Assembly: GCA_937892225.1 (NCBI GenBank) | Contig: CALAUH010000332.1 | Span: 1-5,815, forward strand | From: an uncultured Treponema sp. | GTDB taxonomy: Bacteria > Spirochaetota > Spirochaetia > Treponematales > Treponemataceae | DNA: 5,815 nucleotides | Reading direction: 5' to 3' | In this document: in pieces, positions 1 to 4,826 of the stretch | Layout of the letters: each line of letters starts with the position of its first letter | Numbering within the stretch: the stretch's first letter is position 1 | Translations under genes and position numbers: made by a program | The notes under the pieces: generated by a model | The model's database searches: none | Told to the model about the DNA's origin: nothing | Seen by the model: only the letters and a program-made list of their open reading frames with translations

Positions 1-250
1 CAGGTTTTTCATCATCAAACGCCATATAAAAGCGCCAGTTTTTAATATCAAAAGTTGATTCATATTCCGTAGCACGCTCATACACACCCAAATCTTTTTT
101 GTAAGGCACAACTTCAATTTCCTCAAAATTAAAACCACCCAAACCGTTATCAATTCTATTTATTTTATAAATACTTCGAACATCAACATTCATCGAAATA
201 CTGTCATAAACTTCAAAACAGGATTTATCCATTTCTTTTATATAAATCAT
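1..250 (-). CDS. GNAT-family N-acetyltransferase, N-terminal part (GNAT-5, cut by window edge)
   Basis: Reading the minus strand from the ATG at 250 gives 83 open codons that run off the left edge, so the 3' part is missing. An AAGGAG ribosome binding site at 260-255 sits five bases before the ATG and fixes the start. The protein begins MIYIKEMDK and contains VPYKKDLGVYERATEYE followed by NWRFYMAFDDEKP. I read this as the N-terminal half of a GNAT acyltransferase, where a strand like FYMAFD-x-KP leads into the central sheet. The acetyl-CoA loop (R/Q-x-x-G-x-G) would lie beyond the edge, so catalysis cannot be assessed. A Sat-like streptothricin acetyltransferase is a possible relative, since the layout is similar, but the substrate is unknown. 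The gene follows the Nudix gene on the same strand and is separated from it only by repeat copy A. Confidence 0.7.
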   Translation of the reverse strand, partial: MIYIKEMDKSCFEVYDSISMNVDVRSIYKINRIDNGLGGFNFEEIEVVPYKKDLGVYERATEYESTFDIKNWRFYMAFDDEKP

Positions 251-262
251 TTTTCTCCTTTG

Positions 263-369
263 GGCGTTCCCCTTCGCTCACTTCGTTCGCTCAGTGTCGG
301 CAGTTCCGGGCTCCACTACGTTCGGTGCTTACGCACGCGCTTCGCGCCCCTCCATTGCCTAACGCATTT
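263..369 (-). repeat. GC-rich intergenic repeat, copy A (short form)
   Basis: This is one of two related GC-rich elements in an AT-rich window. It shares with copy B (2211-2380) a left end of about 32 bases, starting GGCGTTCCCCTTCGCTCA on the plus strand, and a right end CTAACGCATTT preceded by a similar GCGCC..TCCA segment. The ends form a short inverted repeat (GGCGTT against AACGCA). The left end contains a direct repeat TTCGCTCA-CTTCG-TTCGCTCA. Two small hairpins sit side by side inside: GTGC-TTAC-GCAC at 325-336 and GCGC-TTC-GCGC at 337-347. The element fills the gap between the Nudix stop codon and the AAGGAG of the next gene. I recall similar repeats in Treponema genomes but could not search for them. 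It could be a non-autonomous mobile element or an mRNA-stabilising or processing element. Confidence 0.8.
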
Positions 370-374
370 AAACA

Positions 375-872
375 CTATCTATCCACATCAGTTACCACGT
401 GAAGGATTTGTTTACTATTTAAAATTTCCGGCAACCGTTCGCGTAAAAAAGATGGCTTTATGTTTGTTTTTTGTAATTCCGCGATTGGAATCCAGTGCAT
501 TTCTTCAACTTCGTTATCTGCATTAGTTGAATGGCTTTTTAATTCCTGACTTCCGCGGCTTTTCATCACAAAATAAAATTCAAGACACTGACAGTTCATT
601 TTGTCAAAAGAAGCGCTGTTCCCTGTAAAAAAGTTTTCTACAACCATTGCAAGGTGGTCAATTTCGTATTCAATACCAGTTTCTTCAAATACTTCGCGTT
701 TAATGCAGTCTTCAGATTTTTCGCCCATGTGAACGCCACCACCAACTGTGTAAAAATAATCATTGCTTTTTGAAGTTGTAAAAAGCACACATCCATTTTC
801 CACAATAATTGCGGCAGTTCTGTAGCGGAACCAGTTATTTCCATTTGTAAAACAACAGTCTTTTTCTTTCAT
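375..872 (-). CDS. Nudix hydrolase (single domain)
   Basis: This encodes a complete 165-residue Nudix protein, close to the usual family length. Nudix enzymes hydrolyse nucleoside diphosphates linked to another moiety, using divalent metal held by the Nudix helix. The full signature G-x5-E-x7-REUxEExGU is present: G45, E51, then R59-E60-V61-F62-E63-E64-T65-G66-I67, just after a TVGGG strand. The N-terminal strand YRTAAIIVENGCVLF (about 17-31) and the late segment EVEEMHWIPIAEL are typical of the fold. No residue of the signature is missing, so an active enzyme is expected, but its substrate cannot be read from sequence. The ATG at 872 is the only plausible start, because the next Met is inside the domain. 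It has no Shine-Dalgarno sequence, and an extended -10 (TGATATAAT) ends eight bases upstream, so the mRNA may be nearly leaderless. The gene lies 69 bases after the APH gene. Confidence 0.92.
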   Translation of the reverse strand: MKEKDCCFTNGNNWFRYRTAAIIVENGCVLFTTSKSNDYFYTVGGGVHMGEKSEDCIKREVFEETGIEYEIDHLAMVVENFFTGNSASFDKMNCQCLEFYFVMKSRGSQELKSHSTNADNEVEEMHWIPIAELQKTNIKPSFLRERLPEILNSKQILHVVTDVDR

Positions 873-880
873 AACAATAC

Positions 881-889
881 ATTATATCA
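881..889 (-). promoter_or_regulatory. Extended -10 promoter for the Nudix gene
   Basis: On the minus strand the sequence TGATATAAT is a perfect TATAAT hexamer (886-881) preceded by TGn, an extended -10. No good -35 hexamer is present at 16-18 bases, which fits extended -10 promoters. The expected start point, about seven bases past the hexamer, is near 874, only two bases before the ATG at 872. Confidence 0.5.
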
Positions 890-906
890 AAAAATAAGAA
901 AGACGC

Positions 907-925
907 ATTAAATCTGCAATTTAAT
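907..925. other. AT-only palindrome between the APH and Nudix genes
   Basis: ATTAAAT-CTGCA-ATTTAAT forms a perfect 7-base-pair inverted repeat around a 5-base loop. It lies just after the APH stop codon and overlaps the -35 region of the Nudix promoter. The stem has no GC pairs and the minus-strand T-rich stretch starts only several bases later, so an operator for the downstream promoter is at least as likely as a weak terminator. Confidence 0.35.
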
Positions 926-941
926 CAAAAAAGTTTTTGTT

Positions 942-1799
942 TTAGAAAAGTTCATCCAACAGAAGGTAATATTTGTATTTTTTTTCGTCCATCGGAATGC
1001 CAAGTTTATCGAGCAGCATGTCTGGTGTAAAGTCCATTATTTTTTTGCCACCGTATATGCCATCTAAGTTATGACGAATACTTCGGATTGCAATTGCAAT
1101 ATCCTGCCAGCGGTCAGCAGGGCCGGCTTTACCAAGATCAATAAAGCCCGCAAGCTTATTTCCGTTTGCAAAAATATTTGGAAGACAGAAATCTCCGTGA
1201 GTCATAACAATATCTTCTTCCGGCTGATTTGCTTCAAGCCATTCCAAAAGTTCCTGTGGATTTTTAAAACCGTTTGGTCCGTAAGTTTCCGGTTCAACGT
1301 CAGTTTCTTCAAGATGATTTTCTACAATGTAACGGGCTTGTTTTAAGCGCTGTTTAAGTGGACTTACAGAAAGGGCAGGGCAGTTTGTAACATCTACAGA
1401 CCAAAGGGATTTGAGGGCAGCGGCAGTTATCTTTATTAAAGTTTCAGGGTCAGAAAGATATTCGTCGTCGCAGAGCATTTTTCCTTGAATACGAGATTGC
1501 AGTGTATAGGAAATGTTGTTTTCTTCTATATATTTAATTATTTTTGGGAATGGAAGAGGAGAGTTGTTACAATTTGCTTTACAGGAGTTTTGTTTCTCAA
1601 CCCAAGAAATTATTTCAACTTCGTTTCTGGTTTCTGTAGTTGTTTTTTGAATTTTCAAAACGCTGTCTGGGAACATCAACACAGTTGAGTCTGACATGCC
1701 AATTGCGTCTGTTGTAAATGGTTGATTTTCCACAAGCGTTTTAATTTCATGCGGAATATATGGAAGTTTCGTTTGATTTTCAGTTGTTGTTTCTGTCAT
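942..1799 (-). CDS. APH(3')-type aminoglycoside O-phosphotransferase
   Basis: This 285-residue kinase-like protein would transfer phosphate from a nucleotide triphosphate to the 3'-hydroxyl of aminoglycosides such as kanamycin. The family core is intact: VLKIQ with nucleotide-binding K49, helix glutamate E60, the catalytic loop HGDFCLPNIF (base D203, metal ligand N208), and the metal-binding D221 in GFIDLGKAGPADRWQDIA. The chain ends exactly at YYLLLDELF, nearly the same as the APH(3')-IIIa end KYYILLDELF as I remember it. In that enzyme the terminal Asp, Glu and Phe carboxylate contact the drug. The protein is about 20 residues longer than APH(3')-IIIa (264). One insertion at about 70-81 carries C73 and C77, and another lies near 240-255. 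Overall similarity looks moderate, so this is a divergent member and resistance is inferred, not shown. The ATG at 1799 is preceded in frame by a stop codon and has only a distant G-run as ribosome binding site. It lies 27 bases after the VOC gene. Confidence 0.88.
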   Translation of the reverse strand: MTETTTENQTKLPYIPHEIKTLVENQPFTTDAIGMSDSTVLMFPDSVLKIQKTTTETRNEVEIISWVEKQNSCKANCNNSPLPFPKIIKYIEENNISYTLQSRIQGKMLCDDEYLSDPETLIKITAAALKSLWSVDVTNCPALSVSPLKQRLKQARYIVENHLEETDVEPETYGPNGFKNPQELLEWLEANQPEEDIVMTHGDFCLPNIFANGNKLAGFIDLGKAGPADRWQDIAIAIRSIRHNLDGIYGGKKIMDFTPDMLLDKLGIPMDEKKYKYYLLLDELF

Positions 1800-1813
1800 A
1801 TACTAAATACTAA

Positions 1814-1830
1814 CCCCCTAGTCACCCTAG
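1814..1830 (-). promoter_or_regulatory. Poorly placed G-rich sequence before the APH start
   Basis: The 27-base gap before the APH gene contains CTAGGG twice on the minus strand (1830-1825 and 1821-1816). The nearest Shine-Dalgarno-like run, GGGGG, ends 14 bases from the ATG at 1799, which is long. No alternative in-frame start downstream fits the domain, so translation may depend on coupling to the VOC gene that ends at 1827. Confidence 0.3.
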
Positions 1831-2198
1831 TTTACAGGCTTAAAAAACTCCACATCTTCACCAAGCGGCCCATGGCAGAATGCAACATAATTTGTATGCT
1901 CACCAAGAACAACTTCTTTTGGCCCCATAAAAATCTCGTAACCATTCTGATGGCATTTTTCCGCATAAGCGTCAACATCATCAACTTCAAATGCAAAATG
2001 GCGGATTACACCCTGAGGTCTGTCTTCAGTACCGTTAGTAAAAATCTCAATTTTGCCCGCCGGAGTTTCAATCATAATTCCGCCATCCCATTCAGACCAA
2101 ACTGGCAGTTCCAGAATCCCGCAGTAAAAATCGCGAACTTTCTGCAACTGTTCCTTGCTGCAGCATTTCATTGAAACGTGATGTATACCTTTAATCAT
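1827..2198 (-). CDS. VOC-family protein (glyoxalase/bleomycin-resistance fold)
   Basis: This encodes 123 residues, the normal size for a single-module-pair VOC protein. The two beta-alpha-beta-beta-beta modules are visible: IHHVSM...FYCGILELPV...GGIMIETPAGKIEIF, then IRHFAFEVDDVDAY...GEDVEFFKPV. Candidate metal ligands are H7, E51, H67 and E117, the usual H/E-E-H-E set, so a metal-dependent enzyme such as a lyase, isomerase or dioxygenase-type activity is more likely than a pure drug-binding protein. The exact substrate is not readable. The start at 2198 is set by AAGGAGA at 2210-2204, which directly abuts the end of repeat copy B. The APH gene follows after 27 bases, and the pair is probably co-transcribed. 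No transmembrane or signal segment is visible, so the product is cytoplasmic. Confidence 0.88.
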   Translation of the reverse strand: MIKGIHHVSMKCCSKEQLQKVRDFYCGILELPVWSEWDGGIMIETPAGKIEIFTNGTEDRPQGVIRHFAFEVDDVDAYAEKCHQNGYEIFMGPKEVVLGEHTNYVAFCHGPLGEDVEFFKPVN

Positions 2199-2210
2199 TT
2201 TTATCTCCTT

Positions 2211-2380
2211 GGCGTTCCCCTTCGCTCACTTCGTTCGCTCAGGGTCGCTACGTTACAGGTTCCGCTGTCGCTCCAGCCGCTTCCCTCACTACATCTGCGA
2301 TGGTTTCGACAAGCTCAACCAGCGCAGATTTCGTTCAGTCCAGGGGCCGCTGACGCGCCTTCCACATCGCTAACGCATTT
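2211..2380 (-). repeat. GC-rich intergenic repeat, copy B (long form)
   Basis: This shares its two ends with copy A (263-369) but has a longer and mostly different centre. The left end matches over about 32 bases from GGCGTTCCCC and the right end matches at CTAACGCATTT. It lies in the same orientation relative to the genes and occupies nearly all of the 171-base gap between the RpiB-like and VOC genes. Its right end carries the final codons and TAG stop of the RpiB-like gene, and its left end touches the AAGGAG of the VOC gene. A strong hairpin at 2293-2329 lies in the centre. The shared ends with a variable middle suggest a modular element. Mobility, a role in transcript processing, or partial termination are all possible. 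Confidence 0.8.
2293..2329. repeat. Hairpin nested in repeat copy B
   Basis: Plus-strand arm ATCTGCG (2293-2299) pairs with CGCAGAT (2323-2329), and the inner GGTT (2302-2305) pairs with AACC (2317-2320) after one mismatch, closing a loop of 11 bases. The core reads GGTTGAGCTTGTCGAAACC on the minus strand, a string I recall as a dispersed repeat in several bacteria. Copy A lacks it. No T-run follows directly, so it is not a standard terminator. Confidence 0.6.
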
Positions 2381-2945
2381 TACAATTTTTCAAATAATTC
2401 TCCGCCTTCTTAACCATCTTCTTATCAAGTTTCCCAAGCAGTTCCTCAAAACTTACATTCGAAAGATTTTTAATTTCCTTCAATAAAACCGTATCATGAC
2501 GTTTACGTTCCGCATCTTTTTCAGGATAACCAGAACCAAAATCTCCGTCAAAAAGAGCATTAAGTGTATTCTGCAGATTAAGTTCACCACACCAGCCAAA
2601 GTTCAAGCCAAGCGGAAGTGAAACTGCATTTCCATCATTTATGCGGGCAAACAAAAATGCATCCTGAGGAGTTGGCGCGTAACCACAAATTACTCCAGGC
2701 ATATTGTTACAGGCAAGCATCATTCCCTGACCGGAAGAACATCCAGTCACCACAAAATCAACAATTTTGCGGTTCAAAAGCATACCGATTACAAGAGAAA
2801 TTTCTACGTAAGAAAAATTTTCCGTATCATCAAAAACACCAAAGTTTATAACTTCGTCATCTTTTTTTACAGCCTTACAAACTGCATTATACAAAAGTTC
2901 ATTTTTTGCACTGTTTGAACTTGCAACAATTACACCTATTTTCAT
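2370..2945 (-). CDS. RpiB/LacA/LacB-family sugar-phosphate isomerase-like protein
   Basis: This encodes 191 residues beginning MKIGVIVASSNSAKN, the first strand and phosphate-binding turn of an RpiB-type Rossmann-like fold. RpiB enzymes interconvert aldose and ketose phosphates such as ribose 5-phosphate and ribulose 5-phosphate. The active-site region is DFVVTGCSSGQGMMLACN (63-80), with C69 in the place of the catalytic cysteine of the CGTGxG loop, followed by PGVICGYAPTPQDAFLFARINDGNAVSLPLG, which matches the family's second conserved block. It is longer than typical RpiB (about 150 residues), with a C-terminal extension from about 119 that includes GYPEKDAERKRHD and a lysine-rich helix. 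It therefore belongs to a long variant subfamily whose substrate I cannot name. The start overlaps the GNAT-4 stop as ATGA, with AAAGGA at 2957-2952. The last residues and the stop codon lie inside repeat copy B. Confidence 0.82.
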   Translation of the reverse strand: MKIGVIVASSNSAKNELLYNAVCKAVKKDDEVINFGVFDDTENFSYVEISLVIGMLLNRKIVDFVVTGCSSGQGMMLACNNMPGVICGYAPTPQDAFLFARINDGNAVSLPLGLNFGWCGELNLQNTLNALFDGDFGSGYPEKDAERKRHDTVLLKEIKNLSNVSFEELLGKLDKKMVKKAENYLKNCKMR

Positions 2946-3346
2946 ATTAAATCCTTTACCAGATGAAATTTTTTATTTCCGGTTGGAATATCGTTCAACT
3001 CACCAATTATTCTATATCCGTGTTTCTTGTAAAACTCCGGTGCCTGCCAGCTCATTGTGTCCAGATGAACTGAATGTACACCACGACGGATAGCTTCATC
3101 TTCTGCAGCTTTTAGCAACTTCGAACCAATTCCCGAACGGCGATGATTTTCATCAACCCAAAGAATATCGATGTGCATCCAGCCCCAGTATGTGCCACCA
3201 AGAATGCCCGCGATGACATTCCCGGCTTCATCATATTCCACAATATTCAAAAGTTCGTGATTATCCGGCCCAACAGCTTTATTGTTGAAGTCTTCAAGTG
3301 CGTGATTTACAAAATCAATTTCTTTATCAGTTGGATTAAAATTCAT
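2942..3346 (-). CDS. GNAT-family N-acetyltransferase (GNAT-4)
   Basis: This 134-residue single-domain GNAT protein transfers an acyl group from acyl-CoA to an unknown amine. The central strand WMHIDILWVDENHRRSGIGSKLL (about 56-78) holds the pyrophosphate-binding loop R69-x-x-G72-x-G74. APEFYKKHGY (102-111) provides Y106, the usual position of the general acid tyrosine. The ending DIPTGNKKFHLVKDL is typical of a common small GNAT subfamily. An upstream in-frame ATG at 3364 would add six residues and overlap GNAT-3 by 11 bases, but nothing like a ribosome binding site precedes it. The ATG at 3346 follows the GNAT-3 stop by seven bases and has GGAG at 3360-3357, so I prefer it. The stop overlaps the RpiB-like start by four bases, which indicates coupling. 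Confidence 0.88.
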   Translation of the reverse strand: MNFNPTDKEIDFVNHALEDFNNKAVGPDNHELLNIVEYDEAGNVIAGILGGTYWGWMHIDILWVDENHRRSGIGSKLLKAAEDEAIRRGVHSVHLDTMSWQAPEFYKKHGYRIIGELNDIPTGNKKFHLVKDLI

Positions 3347-3353
3347 TTTTCGC

Positions 3354-3899
3354 TCACTCCACAATTAAAGCATACATTGCTTCGGTAGATTTTTCACCTG
3401 TCAGCGGATATTCACGCGGACCGTTTCCCCAGATTTTTTTCATTCCAAGTTTTTCCATCACTCTGGCAGATGCTAAGTTTCTTTCGTCGCAATGAGCAAT
3501 AAGTTTTTTTATTCCGAGTGTTTCAAGTGCGAACTCTTTTATTTTCAGGGCCGCTTCGGTGCAGTAGCCCTTTCCCCAGAACGCGCGGTTGAAAATCCAG
3601 CCGAGTTCGCATGCTTCTTTTTCTGGATAAAGGCAAAGGTTTCCAATCATTTTATCAGATGATTTTTCAACTACGCCAAACTCGTAAAACTCAGGAGCAT
3701 CTTTTTCCCATTCCAGTTCGCATTCTTTGAGATATGCAAAAGTTTTTTCTTCTGGTACAACGCTGCCTTTTGAAAACGAAAGTGCGTACATATATTTTAC
3801 TGTTTCCCAATCTGAACTGTATTCGTGACGGGATTTTAAGTCTGCCGTTGTAAGCGGGCGGAGAATCAATCGTTCTGTTTCAAGGGTGATTGTATTCAT
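3354..3899 (-). CDS. RimJ/RimL-type GNAT acetyltransferase (GNAT-3)
   Basis: This 181-residue protein is of the RimJ/RimL (Acetyltransf_3) class, whose members acetylate protein N-termini or small-molecule amines. The class hallmark ETERLILRPL is at 7-16. The acetyl-CoA segment ELGWIFNRAFWGKGYCTEAA lies at 98-117, and NLASARVMEKLGM at 141-153 is the conserved N-x-x-S-x-x-x-x-E-K-x-G block. All expected elements are present, and the target is unknown. Two ATGs are possible. The one at 3899 forms an ATGA overlap with the upstream stop codon and has GGGAGA at 3909-3904 at ideal spacing. The one at 3911 would add MGEK, but its own codon is part of that ribosome binding site. I choose 3899. Confidence 0.9.
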   Translation of the reverse strand: MNTITLETERLILRPLTTADLKSRHEYSSDWETVKYMYALSFSKGSVVPEEKTFAYLKECELEWEKDAPEFYEFGVVEKSSDKMIGNLCLYPEKEACELGWIFNRAFWGKGYCTEAALKIKEFALETLGIKKLIAHCDERNLASARVMEKLGMKKIWGNGPREYPLTGEKSTEAMYALIVE

Positions 3900-4774
3900 T
3901 TTTTCTCCCATAAATCCTGTGTCTGAGAAAGCGCTGTATATTCACGTAAATAAAGTCCGCGGCGCATTTCATCAGTTGTTGCATAATCATTATGTTTTGA
4001 AAATGCTTCTATGGCTTTATTGATTGGAATCCATCGCAGCTCCATACCAACACTTTTTTCTCTGTCGGTAAGATTTTTTTGAGTTTCGCCAATTGGTTTG
4101 CAAAAGTAATACAAACTGATGAACTTCCATTCTTCGTAATATTCATCAATTTCGAGGACACATTCAGACGGTTCAACTAAAAATCCGGTTTCTTCTGCTA
4201 TTTCTCGTTTAAGACATTCAGTATCTGTTTCGCTGTCTTCAAGACCGCCACCTGGAATCATATACTGACCGTCATTTTTTGTTTCATAAGTTAAAAGGAT
4301 TTTTTCTTCCCTTATGATTAAACCACGGCAGGCTGTTCGGGTTTTAGTCCAGTTTTCAAAATGATTTTCGCCAACAATTGATAATACTTTTAGTTCTGTT
4401 TTTTTATACACCGACACCACAAACAATTCCAGACTGTCATTTCTCCGGTCATAAATTGTGTTGTCTATAATTGGCAGCAAATGGAAAAAGCCTTCCTTGT
4501 TTGTTGTTAAAATGCAGAAAATTCCTTTTTCAAGCTGTAAGTCTTTCAGGCGAAGATCATCATAATCCTGGAGTTTTTCAAATCCATATTGTTTCATGTA
4601 CGGTTCAAATACTTTAGGATTATTATAATCTGAAAATCCAAGAGATTTTGCAAAGTCTGTAAGTTCCTGTTTTATTGTATCATAAGCTTTACCTGTAAGT
4701 TTTGTGAATGTACGTGGAACACAACTTCGGGATTCTTCTGTTGGATTGAATTGTTCAAAATTAAAATCAGGCAT
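3896..4774 (-). CDS. Two-domain protein: cysteine-peptidase-like N-terminus fused to a Nudix hydrolase
   Basis: This 292-residue protein is nearly twice the size of a plain Nudix enzyme. The C-terminal half (about 143-275) is a Nudix domain with the complete signature: G176, E182, then R190-E191-I192-A193-E194-E195-T196-G197-F198, preceded by QYMIPGGG. The N-terminal half (1-125) has no Nudix features. It shows SCVPRTFTKLTGKAYDTIKQEL (17-38), a Cys at a helix start, then GFFHLLPIIDNTIYDRRNDSLEL (95-117), a His followed by Asp residues on neighbouring strands. C18, H98 and D109 (or D104) could form a papain-like/C39-type triad. This assignment rests on pattern only. The domain could instead bind rather than cleave a peptide or amide. 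The start at 4774 has AGGAGA just upstream. Its stop overlaps the GNAT-3 start. The Nudix part should act on a nucleotide-linked substrate that is not identifiable. Confidence 0.82.
   Translation of the reverse strand: MPDFNFEQFNPTEESRSCVPRTFTKLTGKAYDTIKQELTDFAKSLGFSDYNNPKVFEPYMKQYGFEKLQDYDDLRLKDLQLEKGIFCILTTNKEGFFHLLPIIDNTIYDRRNDSLELFVVSVYKKTELKVLSIVGENHFENWTKTRTACRGLIIREEKILLTYETKNDGQYMIPGGGLEDSETDTECLKREIAEETGFLVEPSECVLEIDEYYEEWKFISLYYFCKPIGETQKNLTDREKSVGMELRWIPINKAIEAFSKHNDYATTDEMRRGLYLREYTALSQTQDLWEKK
3904..3909 (-). promoter_or_regulatory. Ribosome binding site that decides the GNAT-3 start
   Basis: GGGAGA on the minus strand is separated by four bases from the ATG at 3899. It lies inside the last codons of the peptidase-like/Nudix gene and overlaps the alternative ATG at 3911, so the 3899 start and a four-base stop-start overlap are favoured. 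Confidence 0.7.
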
Positions 4775-4796
4775 TAATCTTCTCCTATAAAAACTC

Positions 4797-4820
4797 CACG
4801 TTAGCGGCAGCGCATGGATG
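4797..4820. repeat. Possible short remnant related to the GC-rich repeats
   Basis: The 52-base gap between GNAT-2 and the two-domain gene holds a GC-rich patch, CACGTTAGCGGCAGCGCATG, in otherwise AT-rich spacer. GTTAGCG at 4800-4806 equals the end of repeat copy B read on the other strand. The match is only seven bases, so kinship is a guess. Confidence 0.25.
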
Positions 4821-4826
4821 TAATTT

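Noticed and set aside
325..347. Paired small hairpins in copy A as a rho-independent terminator
   Set aside because: Neither stem is followed by a T-run on the transcribed strand, and a same-strand gene with its own ribosome binding site follows closely.
263..369. Repeat ends as integron attC sites (GTTAGGC at one end on the minus strand)
   Set aside because: The GTTRRRY-like motif is at the start and the AAC motif at the end, opposite to the RYYYAAC...GTTRRRY order of attC. The other end, GGGGAAC, does not fit the consensus, and most gene junctions have no such element.
260..526. Plus-strand open frame across repeat copy A and the Nudix 3' end
   Set aside because: It translates the GC-rich repeat (GVPLRSLRSL) and the antisense of the Nudix gene, with no domain and no ribosome binding site. 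The same spurious peptide appears at copy B.
638..844. Second minus-strand frame inside the Nudix gene
   Set aside because: It is an out-of-frame shadow of the Nudix coding sequence, which carries the full signature in its own frame.
1722..2174. Plus-strand 150-codon frame over the VOC and APH genes
   Set aside because: It lies antisense to two well-supported genes and its Phe/Asn-rich protein matches no fold I recognise.
2178..2486. Plus-strand open frame across repeat copy B
   Set aside because: Its sequence is repeat-derived and antisense to the RpiB-like gene, with low-complexity Leu/Ser/Arg content.
2942..3364. Start of GNAT-4 at 3364
   Set aside because: No ribosome binding site precedes it and it would overlap GNAT-3 by 11 bases. 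The ATG at 3346 has GGAG upstream, although its spacing is long, so this is a preference rather than a certainty.
3354..3911. Start of GNAT-3 at 3911
   Set aside because: The ATG at 3911 lies in the ribosome binding site of the better start at 3899, which also gives the ATGA overlap seen at other junctions.
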